This document shows, one piece after another, positions 54,354-62,926 of a stretch of DNA of 64,000 bases. Positions within the stretch are counted from its first letter, which is position 1. Each line of letters starts with the position of its first letter. Origin of the DNA: DATEDA01 sp963820965 (GTDB lineage Bacteria > Pseudomonadota > Gammaproteobacteria > Burkholderiales > SG8-39); assembly GCA_963820965.1 (NCBI GenBank), contig CAWGCC010000032.1:1-64000 (forward strand). The letters are read 5' to 3'. The notes beneath the pieces were generated by a model that did not search any database, was not told the origin of the DNA, and saw nothing but the letters and a program-made list of their open reading frames with translations. The position numbers were made by a program, and so were the translations under genes.

Positions 54354-54554
54354 CGACGCTCCCGCGACGAAAACGCGCGATTGTAGCCGCTCGCTGCGAT
54401 TCGGGTCAATGAAACCCGTGGGTTAGATGCCTCCGGCCGCGAGCGCGACGAACTCGCGCACGCTCATTCCCACGCGCGCGCCGCCACCCGATCGCCCCGT
54501 AACGACCGCCCGCGCACCGCGCGCTCGAGCCGGTGACGCGCTCGGCGACGACGG

Positions 54555-55016
54555 TCATGCCGGCGGGTCGATCCGCAGCCAGAAGGTCACCGGTCCGTCG
54601 TTGACGAGCCCGACCTGCATGTGCGCACCGAACTCGCCGGTGGCGACCGGCGAGTGCGTGGCGTGCGCGTGCGCGACGGCATGCCCGAACAGGCTCCGTC
54701 CGAGCGCCGGGTCGGCGGCCGCGCTGAAGCTTGGGCGATTACCGCCCCGCTTTCCACCTCCCGTGTCGGCGGCGAGCGTGAACTGGGGAACGAGCAGCAG
54801 GCCGCCCCCGGCCTCGCGCACCGAGCGGTTCATCTTTCCCGCGCCGTCGGCGAACATGCGGAAGGCGAGGATGCGATCGACGAGCCGCGCCGCGCTCGAC
54901 GTGTCGTCGCCATGCTCGGCGCAGACGAACGCGAGGACGCCGGGACCGATCGCGCCGACCGTGCGGCCGTCGACGGTGACGCGCGCCTCGCCGACCCGCT
55001 GCAGGAGCGCGATCAC
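54555..55016 (-). CDS. dtd: D-aminoacyl-tRNA deacylase
   Basis: 153 residues from GTG 55016, overlapping the dctM stop by 4 bp. Signature segments: MIALLQRVGEARVTVDGRTV, PQFTLAADTGGGKRGGNRPS, FSAAADP and NDGPVTFWL (Gly-Pro loop). Hydrolyses D-aminoacyl-tRNAs. The insertion GGGKRGG in the first motif is longer than usual. The 200 bp between this gene and tpiA are non-coding. Confidence 0.93.
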   Translation of the reverse strand: MIALLQRVGEARVTVDGRTVGAIGPGVLAFVCAEHGDDTSSAARLVDRILAFRMFADGAGKMNRSVREAGGGLLLVPQFTLAADTGGGKRGGNRPSFSAAADPALGRSLFGHAVAHAHATHSPVATGEFGAHMQVGLVNDGPVTFWLRIDPPA

Positions 55017-56296
55017 AGGTAGCCGAGATGGCGCGGCAGGAACAGCGCGATCTCCGGCACGAACGTCACCAGCAGCAGCACGGCCGTCAGCGCGAGGATC
55101 ATCCAGGCGATCCACTTGAACGTGGCCTCGATCGGTATCCCGGCGAGGCGGCAGGTCACCATCAGATTGACGGCGGTCGGCGGCGTGCACGCGCCGATCG
55201 CGACGTTGAGGGTGATGATCACGCCGAACCAGACCAGATCCCAGCCGTAGGCGAGCGCGACCGGGATCAGGAACGGCAGGAAGATGAAGTAGGTCGCGAT
55301 CGCGTCCAGCGCCGTGCCGGCGATCATCAGCATCGCCGTGATGCTGAGGAGCACCAGGGTTTCGTTGGCGCCCGAGGCGGTGAGGCTCTTCGCGTAGGCG
55401 TTGAAGACGCCGATCGTGTCGATCGCCCAGCCGAAGACGCTGGCGAGGCCGACGATCAGCAGGATGACCGCGGAGATCTCCGCCGCCTCGGCGAGCACGT
55501 CCCAGAGCTCGCGCAAGGTCAGGCCTTCGTAGACGAAGATGCCGATCGCGACGCCGTAGGCGACCGCGACGACCGCCGCCTCGGTCGGCGTGAAGAGACC
55601 GCTGCGCATCCCGCCGAGGATGACCACCGGCGCGGCGAGCGCCCAGCTCGCCTCGCGCAGGCTCCTCCAGAACGGCGGCGCGGCCTCGGGATCGTTCGCA
55701 CCGAAGCCGTGACGAGCGCTGAGCCACACGCCGGCCGCGATCAGCGCGAGGCCGGCCAGGACGCCCGGGACGATGCCGGCGGCGAAGAGCGCGGGCACGC
55801 TCGCCTGCGGCACCAGGATGCTGTAGACGATCAGCGCGACCGACGGCGGGATCAGCACGTCGGTCGTGCCGCCGGCGGCGATCAGGCTCGCCGAAAAGGC
55901 CTTCGGGTAGCCGGCGCGCGCCATCGCCGGAATCATGATCGCGCCCACCGCGGCGGCGTCGGCGGCCCCCGAGCCCGACACCCCGCCGAGGATCATGCAC
56001 ACGATGATCGCCGCCGCGGCGAGGCCGCCGCGCCGCCGGCCGACCATCGAGGACGCGAAGCGCACCAGGCTCGCGGCCATCCCGGTCCGGTCGAACACGA
56101 GGCCGGCGAGGATGAACAGCGGCAGCGCGAGCAGCGGGTACTTCGCGATGCCGCCGTACACCGTGGTCGGGACCGACATCACGCCCATGCTCGCGGAGAC
56201 GATCGCCGCGAAGCCCGAGAGGCCGAGCGCGACGGCGAGCGGAACACCGGCGATCATCAGCAGCAGGAACACGCCGAAGAGGATCGCGGCGCTCAT
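55013..56296 (-). CDS. dctM: TRAP transporter large permease (DctM)
   Basis: 427 residues with about 12 helices. AILFGVFLLLMIAGVPLAVA, FASSMVGRRRGGLAAAAIIV, GGVSGSGAADAAAVGAIMIP, AGGTTDVLIPPSVALIVYSI and TLNVAIGACTPPTAVNLMVT are DctM landmarks. Uses an ion gradient to move the solute bound by DctP. Overlaps dctQ by 4 bp. Confidence 0.94.
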   Translation of the reverse strand: MSAAILFGVFLLLMIAGVPLAVALGLSGFAAIVSASMGVMSVPTTVYGGIAKYPLLALPLFILAGLVFDRTGMAASLVRFASSMVGRRRGGLAAAAIIVCMILGGVSGSGAADAAAVGAIMIPAMARAGYPKAFSASLIAAGGTTDVLIPPSVALIVYSILVPQASVPALFAAGIVPGVLAGLALIAAGVWLSARHGFGANDPEAAPPFWRSLREASWALAAPVVILGGMRSGLFTPTEAAVVAVAYGVAIGIFVYEGLTLRELWDVLAEAAEISAVILLIVGLASVFGWAIDTIGVFNAYAKSLTASGANETLVLLSITAMLMIAGTALDAIATYFIFLPFLIPVALAYGWDLVWFGVIITLNVAIGACTPPTAVNLMVTCRLAGIPIEATFKWIAWMILALTAVLLLVTFVPEIALFLPRHLGYL

Positions 56297-56808
56297 GCGC
56301 GCGGGGCACCCCTTCGCCACAGCTCGACGAGCGCCTGCACGAGGCGCACGAAGAGCAGCGCGGACAGCAGCGGCAGCCACACCGTGTAGAGCCACTGCGG
56401 CGCGCCGATCCCCGGCGAGGTGACCTCGTAGCGGAAGTCGTCCCACGCCATGCGCCCGCCGAGCCACACCAGCAGGCCCGCCATCAGCGCCGAGCATGCG
56501 AACGAGAAGAGGACGAAGCGATGCCGCCAGGCGGGCGGCGCGCGCTCGACGAACCACGTCATCGCGATCTGGTTGCCGTCCAGGAACGCCTTTGCCGACC
56601 CGACGAAGGTCAGGAAGATCATCAGGAACACCGAGACCTCCTCGGTGAACGCGAACGAGATGTCGGTGAAGTAGCGGACCAGGACGTTCGCGAGCGTGAT
56701 GACGCACAGCGCCGCCATCGCCGCGGCGCCGAGGAAGCGCTCGACGCGAAAGCGGCGCTCCACCATCGCCGGGTCGAACGGCGACGGCGTCCGGTCGTCA
56801 GCGCTCAC
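56293..56808 (-). CDS. dctQ: TRAP transporter small permease (DctQ)
   Basis: 171 residues, four helices: AAAMAALCVITLANVLVRYF, FTEEVSVFLMIFLTFVGSAK, LFSFACSALMAGLLVWLGGR, VWLPLLSALLFVRLVQALVE. Helper subunit that forms a complex with DctM. It follows dctP after 67 bp that contain a terminator-like hairpin. Confidence 0.92.
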   Translation of the reverse strand: MSADDRTPSPFDPAMVERRFRVERFLGAAAMAALCVITLANVLVRYFTDISFAFTEEVSVFLMIFLTFVGSAKAFLDGNQIAMTWFVERAPPAWRHRFVLFSFACSALMAGLLVWLGGRMAWDDFRYEVTSPGIGAPQWLYTVWLPLLSALLFVRLVQALVELWRRGAPRA

Positions 56809-56826
56809 GCCACCCTCCAGAAAGCG

Positions 56827-56856
56827 AAAACGCCGGCAGGCCTCGCGCCTGCCGGC
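56827..56856 (-). terminator. Intercistronic Rho-independent terminator/attenuator after dctP
   Basis: On the minus strand, GCCGGCAGG-7 nt-CCTGCCGGC is followed by TTTT and a T-rich stretch. It lies between dctP and dctQ, so it would raise receptor over permease expression. Confidence 0.75.
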
Positions 56857-56875
56857 GGCGATCCGATGCTGCGCG

Positions 56876-57904
56876 CTACTTCTTCCGCGCCGCGACCGAG
56901 GTCTCGGCCTTCTTCACGAGGTCGGGGCCGATGGTCTTCGCCCACTTCGCGTAGACGGGGCGGGTCGCTTTGACGAACTCCTCCCGTTCCTGCGGCGAGA
57001 GCTTCACCACGGTCACGCCGAAGCCCTCGACCGTCTTGATCGTGCTCTCGTCGGGCGCGACCAGCCCGGCCCGCGCGAGCTTGATGATCTCGCGGCCCGC
57101 CTCGACCGCCGCGTCGCGGACGATCTTCTGGTCCGCCGGCGTCCACGACGCCCAGACTTCCTTGTTCGCGACGAAGATCAGCGGGTCGGCGACGTAGCCC
57201 CAGAGCGTGACGTTCTTCTGCCCCACCGTGTGCAGCTTTGCGGCGGTGAAGATCGTGAGCGGGTTCTCCTGCCCGTCCACGGCGCCGGAGGCGAGCGCAG
57301 GCTGGGCGTCGGCCCAGCTCATCTGCGTCGGGTTGGCGCCGAGCGCGGAGAACGTGTCGTTGAAGAGCGGCGAGCCGACGACCCGGAACTTGAGCCCCTT
57401 CATGTCGGCCGGCGTGCGGATCGGCCGCTTCGAGTTGGTCACCTCGCGGAAGCCGTTCTCGCCCCAGGCGAGCGGCACCACGCCCTGCTTCTCCAGGATG
57501 CGGAACACGTCCTTGCCGACTTCGCCCTGGGTGAGCGAGTCGATCGCCGCATAGTCGGGCATCAGGAACGGCAGCGAGAAGAGGTTCAGCTCCTTCACCT
57601 GCGGCGACCAGTTGATCGTCGATCCGATCGCGAGGTCGATGACGCCCTGCCGGATCGCGGTGAACTCCCGCGTCTGGTCGCCGGCGACGAGCGAGACCCC
57701 CGGGTACAGCTTGATGTTGATGCGACCGTTCGTGCGCTCGCGCACGAGGTTGCCCCAGATCTCGCCGCCCTTGCCCCACGGGAATGCGGTGCCGACGACG
57801 GTCGAGAGGCGGTACTCCGGCGCGTACTTCGTCTGCGCCAGCGTTGGCGCCGAGCCGATCGCGATCGCACCGGCGATCGCGAGTGTTGCGAGAGGTTGCT
57901 TCAT
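56876..57904 (-). CDS. dctP: TRAP transporter solute receptor (DctP family)
   Basis: 342 residues with a signal peptide (ATLAIAGAIAIGSAPTLAQ, cleavage about residue 23). DctP features are YRLSTVVGTAFPWGKGGEIW, NIKLYPGVSLVAGDQTREFT, IRTPADMKGLKFRVVGSPLF with the carboxylate-binding arginine, and QMSWADAQPALASGAVDGQE NPL. Typical substrates are C4-dicarboxylates or 2-oxo acids. First gene of dctPQM-dtd. Confidence 0.92.
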   Translation of the reverse strand: MKQPLATLAIAGAIAIGSAPTLAQTKYAPEYRLSTVVGTAFPWGKGGEIWGNLVRERTNGRINIKLYPGVSLVAGDQTREFTAIRQGVIDLAIGSTINWSPQVKELNLFSLPFLMPDYAAIDSLTQGEVGKDVFRILEKQGVVPLAWGENGFREVTNSKRPIRTPADMKGLKFRVVGSPLFNDTFSALGANPTQMSWADAQPALASGAVDGQENPLTIFTAAKLHTVGQKNVTLWGYVADPLIFVANKEVWASWTPADQKIVRDAAVEAGREIIKLARAGLVAPDESTIKTVEGFGVTVVKLSPQEREEFVKATRPVYAKWAKTIGPDLVKKAETSVAARKK

Positions 57905-57950
57905 GATGACCTCCTTCGTTGGTGCTCGATGATCGGCGCCGGGCGGCGCG

Positions 57951-58940
57951 TCAACGCCGCCCGGCGATCTTTCCGGGGCCTTGCCGATCGTACAGCGCCA
58001 CGAGCGCAGCGACGATCTTGTCGGGGGTGATGCGCGCCTCGTCCTCGAGGGGCTTCGAGTAGCCGACCGGGATGCGCGGCGCGCCGAGGCGCTTCACCGG
58101 GATGCCGAGCTCCTCGGCCACGGTCGCGGCGACCTCGGCGCCGAAGCCGCCAGCCTGCACCGCTTCGTGCGCGACGAGCAGCCGGCCGGTCTTCGCCGCC
58201 GAGGCGAGCACGGCGTCCCGATCCCACGGCCAGATCGTGCGCAAGTCGATCACTTCGACCGCAAGCCCGCGCTTCGCGGCGCTCTCGGCCGCGGCGAGCG
58301 CCGCGTGCACCGTGCTCGACCAGGTCACTAGCGTCACGTCGCCGCCGGCACGCCGAACGTCGGCAGTGCCGAGCGCGATGCGGCGGCCGTCCGGAACGTC
58401 GCCCTCGATGCCCCAGAGCTCCTTGTGCTCCATGTAGATCACCGGATCGCCGCTCTCGATCGCCGCGTGCAGGAGGGCGTAGTTGTCCGCCGGCGTCGCC
58501 GGCGTCACCACGACGAGCCCGGGCATGTGCGCGAACCAGGCCTCGAGCGACTGCGAGTGCTGCGCCGCCGACGCGCTCCAGAGGCCGTTCGGCATCCGCG
58601 CGACGAGCGGCACGCGACCCTGTCCGCCGAACATGTAGCGCGCCTTTGCGGCCTGGTTCACGACCTCGTCCATCGAGCACAGCGCGAAGTCGACCACGCG
58701 CATTTCGACCACGGGCTTCAGCCCGTTCAGCGCCATGCCGACCGCCGCGCCCATGATGGTGGCCTCCGAGATCGGCGTGTCGATCACGCGCCCCGGGCCG
58801 AACTCCTGCGCGAGTCCCCGGTACTGCGCGAAGATCCCGCCGCGGCCGACGTCCTCGCCGAGCGCGACGACTCGGCGGTCGGCGCGCATCGCCTCGGCCA
58901 GCGCGGTGCAGGCGGCTTGCGCGTAGGTGAGGTGCGCCAT
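57951..58940 (-). CDS. 2-oxoacid dehydrogenase E1 component, beta subunit
   Basis: 329 residues: RRVVALGEDVGRGGIFAQYR, VIDTPISEATIMGAAVGMAL, DFALCSMDEVVNQAAKARYM, HSQSLEAWFAHMPGLVVVTP, EVIDLRTIWPWDRDAVLASA, HEAVQAGGFGAEVAATVAEE. Thiamine-diphosphate dependent pyruvate, acetoin or branched-chain 2-oxoacid dehydrogenase. No E2 or E3 gene is visible downstream, so the specificity is open. It starts 2 bp after the alpha-subunit gene. Confidence 0.9.
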   Translation of the reverse strand: MAHLTYAQAACTALAEAMRADRRVVALGEDVGRGGIFAQYRGLAQEFGPGRVIDTPISEATIMGAAVGMALNGLKPVVEMRVVDFALCSMDEVVNQAAKARYMFGGQGRVPLVARMPNGLWSASAAQHSQSLEAWFAHMPGLVVVTPATPADNYALLHAAIESGDPVIYMEHKELWGIEGDVPDGRRIALGTADVRRAGGDVTLVTWSSTVHAALAAAESAAKRGLAVEVIDLRTIWPWDRDAVLASAAKTGRLLVAHEAVQAGGFGAEVAATVAEELGIPVKRLGAPRIPVGYSKPLEDEARITPDKIVAALVALYDRQGPGKIAGRR

Positions 58941-58942
58941 GG

Positions 58943-59971
58943 TCAGAACCAGCGACCGGCGCCGGTGTCCTGGATATCCTCGTACGCTCGAGCGACCTCG
59001 GGCCACGGCGCGGCGTGCGCGGCAGCGACGGCAGCCGCGATCTCGCGCCCGGCGTCGTCGCGGATCCGCTCGAGCTCGGCTGCGGTCACGCCGAGCGCCG
59101 CGAGCTTCTCTGCGGCGTTCCGCAGCGGATCCTCCTCGAGCGCGCGGCTCACCTCGTCAGCGTGGCGATACGCGGCCGGATCCACCGACACGTGACCCTT
59201 CACCCGGTAGGTGACCGCGTGCAGGAAGCGCGGGCCACGCCCCGCGCGCACTTCCTCGACGAGCGCCGACGCCGCGGCGTCGACCACCTCGACGTCGTTG
59301 CCGTCGACGACCCGGCCGTGCAGGCCGATCGCGTGCGCGCGCGCCGCCGCACCCTCCCCGCCGGTCATCGCCCCGGTCGCCGTCGTCGCCGAATAGCGGT
59401 TGTCCTCGCAGACGAAGAGCACCGGCAGGCGGTAGATCTGCGCCCAGTTCAGCCCTTCGAGGAACGGACCGCGGTTGACCGCGCCGTCGCCGAAGAAGCA
59501 GGCGACGATCTCCGGGCCGCCGCGGAGCTTGATGGCGTGCGCCGCGCCCGTCGCGATCGGTATGCCCGCGGCGACGACGCCGTTCGCGCCGAGCATCCCG
59601 ACGGAAAAATCGGCGATATGCATCGAGCCGCCCTTGCCGCCGTTGAAGCCGGTCGCACGGCCGAAGAGCTCGCACATGGTCGCGGTGACGTCGGCGCCCT
59701 TGGCGATCGTGTGGCCGTGGCCGCGATGCGTCGAGGTGATCAGATCGGTGCGCTCGAGGTTCGCGCACACGCCGGCCGGCACCGCCTCCTGCCCCGTCGA
59801 CAGATGCAGCGGACCGCGGACAAGCGCCTGGGTGCCGAGCGCGGCGCCGAACGCGGCGACGCCGCCCTTGCTCGCTTCTTCCGCCGCGTTCTCGAACGCG
59901 CGGATGCGCACCATCGTGCGATAGAGCGCAAGGAGCCGTCGAGTCTTGCTCGCGGAGACCGTCGCTGACAT
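58943..59971 (-). CDS. 2-oxoacid dehydrogenase E1 component, alpha subunit (TPP-binding)
   Basis: 342 residues. TPP motif G161-D162-G163 to N191 (GDGAVNRGPFLEGLNWAQIY, FVCEDN). EAVPAGVCANLERTDLITST HRGHGH and KGGSMHIAD are typical of AcoA/PdhA-like alpha subunits. Phosphorylation-loop residues lie around YRVKGHVSVDPAAYRHADEV. The 195 bp upstream (59972-60166) are non-coding. Confidence 0.9.
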   Translation of the reverse strand: MSATVSASKTRRLLALYRTMVRIRAFENAAEEASKGGVAAFGAALGTQALVRGPLHLSTGQEAVPAGVCANLERTDLITSTHRGHGHTIAKGADVTATMCELFGRATGFNGGKGGSMHIADFSVGMLGANGVVAAGIPIATGAAHAIKLRGGPEIVACFFGDGAVNRGPFLEGLNWAQIYRLPVLFVCEDNRYSATTATGAMTGGEGAAARAHAIGLHGRVVDGNDVEVVDAAASALVEEVRAGRGPRFLHAVTYRVKGHVSVDPAAYRHADEVSRALEEDPLRNAAEKLAALGVTAAELERIRDDAGREIAAAVAAAHAAPWPEVARAYEDIQDTGAGRWF

Positions 59972-60166
59972 GCCCCGGGGCCTGCGGCCGGGAGAAGGAG
60001 CGCGGAGTCTAAGGTCGCGACGCGCGGGGCGTCAAATCATCACGCCGACGCGCGGCGCAGTCAGTCTGCCGGGCAAGGGGCGCTACGCATCCGGCCGTGG
60101 AGAGGTCCGCCCGCGCCGGACGGCGGGCTGAACGCGGCCGGCTTCCGCGGGCCCGCGAGCAGGGCC

Positions 60167-60694
60167 TCAGCCCCGCTTCGGCAGCAACTCTCCGAGGGCG
60201 TACAGAGTCTTCTGCGGGAAGCGTTCCAGCGGATAGAACCGCGTGATCACCGCGATCGCCTGGTCGTAGGTGCCGATATCGAGGTGACGGAGCAGATAGC
60301 GGACGTCGTCCTCGTCGTGAGACTCCGCGCCGATTCGCAGTGCGAGGCACTTCATGGCCAGCAGATACTCGGGCTGCGCCACCATGACCCGCAGATGGTC
60401 GAGCTCCAGGAAGGCGCGGAACTCCCCGCGCTCGCTGAGGAATCCCTTCACGCCGTCGTTGAGCCAGTCGGGCTGAACGCCTGCCTGCACGGCCACCCGC
60501 GCCGCGGCCTCGCGGACCTGGCGCGCCGGCCGGAACAGCGCGTCCACGTCCTGGGTGGAAGGGCGGGCGGCATAGGCGAGACACATGACGGCCCCGCCGA
60601 CCAGGAACAGCTCCCCCTCTGTGCCCGCACGGCGCAGCTCTTCGTTGAGCAGTCCGAAGAGCCGCCGGATGTCCCGCTCGGTGAGCGCGGCCAT
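60167..60694 (-). CDS. Nucleotidyltransferase-fold protein (DUF6036-like)
   Basis: 175 residues from ATG 60694. The NTase core is FLVGGAVMCLAYAARPSTQD VDALF: a GG(A/S) strand followed by DxD-like D(V)D. A conserved helical tail contains LAMKCLALRIGAESHDEDDV (AMK...R...D.DD), as in AbiEii-like and DUF6036 nucleotidyltransferases. It follows the RHH protein gene by 8 bp. The pair looks like a toxin-antitoxin module with the RHH protein as antitoxin. Confidence 0.7.
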   Translation of the reverse strand: MAALTERDIRRLFGLLNEELRRAGTEGELFLVGGAVMCLAYAARPSTQDVDALFRPARQVREAAARVAVQAGVQPDWLNDGVKGFLSERGEFRAFLELDHLRVMVAQPEYLLAMKCLALRIGAESHDEDDVRYLLRHLDIGTYDQAIAVITRFYPLERFPQKTLYALGELLPKRG

Positions 60695-60702
60695 CTCGAC
60701 TC

Positions 60703-61194
60703 TCACACCCGGGAACCGACGCTCGCGTCGATGAAGATGTTCCGCCGCCGGAAGGGCGCCGGCGAATGGGTGAGCAGGTACAGGCGCAGGCTCATGAGCC
60801 CGGAGCCGAAGACCGGCTCGGTAAGGGGCACGACGGCGCGTGTCCACGCCGGCGGCGCGACGTCGCGCTGCGCGCACGCGTACTCGACCATCGCGGCGAC
60901 GTAGTTGGCGAGATAGGGCGACAGCAGTGGCGGCGGTGACGCGACCGCTTCCTGAAGCTCGGCGGCGCCGAGGCTTGCCAGCCAGGCGCTCAGCTCCGCG
61001 AGCGCGAAGCGCGCGCCCTCGGGATCCGCGCAGGCCTCGGTGAGGTCCTGAAAGCGGCGCGCAGGAGCCGGCAGCACCCGGGCGAGCACGTAGGCGGACA
61101 TCTCCAATCCGGCGCGGCGGGCAGCGCGCCGGATCGCGGCCTTCTCGGCCGGCGAGACGCGGATCTGGAGCTGGACGGACTTGGCGGCGGACAT
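60703..61194 (-). CDS. Ribbon-helix-helix-like putative antitoxin/repressor
   Basis: 163 residues from ATG 61194. The N-terminus AAKSVQLQIRVSPAEKAAIR RAARRAGLEMSAYVL is an RHH/DUF1778-type DNA-binding segment (strand QLQIRVS, then two helices). The C-terminal 110 residues (helical, RFQDLTEACADPEGARFALA onward) are unfamiliar and probably bind the partner NTase. A perfect inverted repeat lies 31 bp upstream and is likely its operator. Confidence 0.7.
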   Translation of the reverse strand: MSAAKSVQLQIRVSPAEKAAIRRAARRAGLEMSAYVLARVLPAPARRFQDLTEACADPEGARFALAELSAWLASLGAAELQEAVASPPPLLSPYLANYVAAMVEYACAQRDVAPPAWTRAVVPLTEPVFGSGLMSLRLYLLTHSPAPFRRRNIFIDASVGSRV

Positions 61195-61220
61195 CACCGG
61201 AGGGTAAGCCGGGGCCGACC

Positions 61221-61250
61221 CATACGTCAATACCAATGTATTGACATATG
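61221..61250 (-). promoter_or_regulatory. Palindromic operator of the RHH/NTase module
   Basis: GTCAATAC-CAAT-GTATTGAC (61226-61245) is a perfect 8-bp inverted repeat, extended by CATA and TATG. It lies 31-56 bp upstream of the RHH start and is AT-rich in a GC-rich background, as expected for an autoregulated antitoxin operator/promoter. Confidence 0.75.
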
Positions 61251-61336
61251 ATGCGCTGCGCGGTGCCGACCCTTGGCCCGCCACGTACGCGGCTTCCGTG
61301 GCCGTCGGGACACGGCAGACGACACCCTGGAGGACC

Positions 61337-61849
61337 TCAGGCCAGACTGAACGCGGATGCTCTGCTCCCGGGGTGAAACTTTCTCACCGCCACGATGCCG
61401 AGCACCACGAAGATCACCAGCACCACGAGCTGTGCGACCAGGAACGGCGGCTCGGATTGCGTCGGCGCCAGCGCCTTCAGGACCGGCACCTTCGCGAACG
61501 CCTGCACGACCCCGACGAAGACGTTGAGATAGAGCGCCAGCACCGCGCCCGAGACGTAGATCCAGCGCCAGGATCCCGCGAGGCGATACCCATAGAGCGC
61601 GACGAGCGTAACGGCCAGCACGACCAGCGATACGATGCCGACGATGTGCGACGGCAGCAGCTTGTCGGCGGGGAAGAAGAATCCCGTCACGCTCGTCAGC
61701 ACCGTGGTGGCGAGAAAGAGCGCCGTCCAGCCGTCGAGCTTCTTCGAGCCGAACATTCCGGCCAGGACGACGAGCCCGGCGAAGATTCCGATCAGACTCA
61801 GGATCACGTGCACCAGGGTGAACGTGGACGTCGACATACCGAGGATCAT
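61337..61849 (-). CDS. Small polytopic membrane protein of unknown function
   Basis: 170 residues, five hydrophobic segments: FTLVHVILSLIGIFAGLVVL, WTALFLATTVLTSVTGFFFP, IVGIVSLVVLAVTLVALYGY, IYVSGAVLALYLNVFVGVVQ, LVAQLVVLVIFVVLGIVAVR. The loop FFFPADKLLPSHIVG and ALYGYRLAGSWRWIYV occur in a conserved uncharacterised family I recall but cannot name. It follows the chloroperoxidase-like gene by 56 bp on the same strand. Confidence 0.7.
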   Translation of the reverse strand: MILGMSTSTFTLVHVILSLIGIFAGLVVLAGMFGSKKLDGWTALFLATTVLTSVTGFFFPADKLLPSHIVGIVSLVVLAVTLVALYGYRLAGSWRWIYVSGAVLALYLNVFVGVVQAFAKVPVLKALAPTQSEPPFLVAQLVVLVIFVVLGIVAVRKFHPGSRASAFSLA

Positions 61850-61905
61850 GGCTCGCCTCCCGTACGAGAAAGTCCGCTCCAACGCCCGAGGGGGAACCCG
61901 CCCGC

Positions 61906-62730
61906 TCAGGACTTGAGGAACGCGAGGAGGTCGGCGTTGAGCTGCTCCTTGCTGGTGTCGCCCAGGCTGTGCGTACCGCCCGGATAGGTCTTCAGCCTGG
62001 CGTTCTTGACCAGCTTCGACGACAGCATCGCCGAAGCACCGATCGGCACGATCTGGTCGTCCTCGCCATGGATGATCAGCGTCGGCACGTCGAACTTCTT
62101 CAGATCCTCGGTGAAGTCCGTTTCCGAGAAAGCCTTGATGCAGTCGTAGGCATTCTTGTGGCCGGACATCATGCCCTGCAGCCACCACCAATTGATCAGC
62201 CCCTGGGAGATCTTGGCGCCGGGACGGTTGAAGCCGAAGAACGGGCCGCTGGCGACGTCCAGGAAGAACTGCGAGCGGTCGGCCAGATATGCCTTGCGAA
62301 AGCCGTCGAAGACCTCGATGGGCAAGCCGCCCGGATTGGCTGCCGTTTTCAGCATGATCGGCGGCACCGCGCCCATCAGGACTGCCTTCGCCACGCGTTT
62401 GGTGCCGTGGCGCCCGATGAAACGCGCCACTTCGCCACCGCCGGTGGAGTGGCCGATCATGACGGCATTTTTCAGGTCGAGCGTCTGGAACAGCTCCGCC
62501 AGGTCGTCGGCGTAGGTGTCCATGTCGTTGCCGTTCCATGGCTGGCTGGACCGGCCATGACCGCGACGGTCATGCGCGATGCAGCGATAGCCGTTGGAGG
62601 CCAGAAAGAACATCTGCGCTTCCCAGGCATCCGCGCTCAGCGGCCAGCCGTGGCTGAAGACGACCGGCTGTCCCTGGCCCCAGTCCTTGTAGTAGATCTG
62701 CGTGCCGTCCTTGGTAGTGATCGTGCTCAT
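61906..62730 (-). CDS. Alpha/beta hydrolase of the non-heme chloroperoxidase/arylesterase group
   Basis: 274 residues. MSTITTKDGTQIYYKDWGQG, VVFSHGWPLSADAWEAQMFF, AHDRRGHGRSSQPWNGNDMD, elbow GHSTGG with S95, acid D225 (GEDDQIVP), histidine H254 (GGTHSL). All hallmarks of cofactor-free perhydrolases/esterases. The physiological substrate is usually an ester or peroxyacid. Divergent from the HipA-like gene. Confidence 0.93.
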   Translation of the reverse strand: MSTITTKDGTQIYYKDWGQGQPVVFSHGWPLSADAWEAQMFFLASNGYRCIAHDRRGHGRSSQPWNGNDMDTYADDLAELFQTLDLKNAVMIGHSTGGGEVARFIGRHGTKRVAKAVLMGAVPPIMLKTAANPGGLPIEVFDGFRKAYLADRSQFFLDVASGPFFGFNRPGAKISQGLINWWWLQGMMSGHKNAYDCIKAFSETDFTEDLKKFDVPTLIIHGEDDQIVPIGASAMLSSKLVKNARLKTYPGGTHSLGDTSKEQLNADLLAFLKS

Positions 62731-62926
62731 GTGATGCTCTCCATGGTTGTGGCCGTGCGAAGCGAGGAGCGCCCGCGGAGGGAGTGTCGATGCCGACCGT
62801 GTTCCGCGCGTGTCATGGCGCGACGGCGATGTGTCGTCCGACGCAGAGCGATCGCGCTTGCTCCCGGTGCGGCGCGGCGCCGTCCCGTTCCGGCTCAGGC
62901 CATGGAAGTCTACACTTCACGCACCG

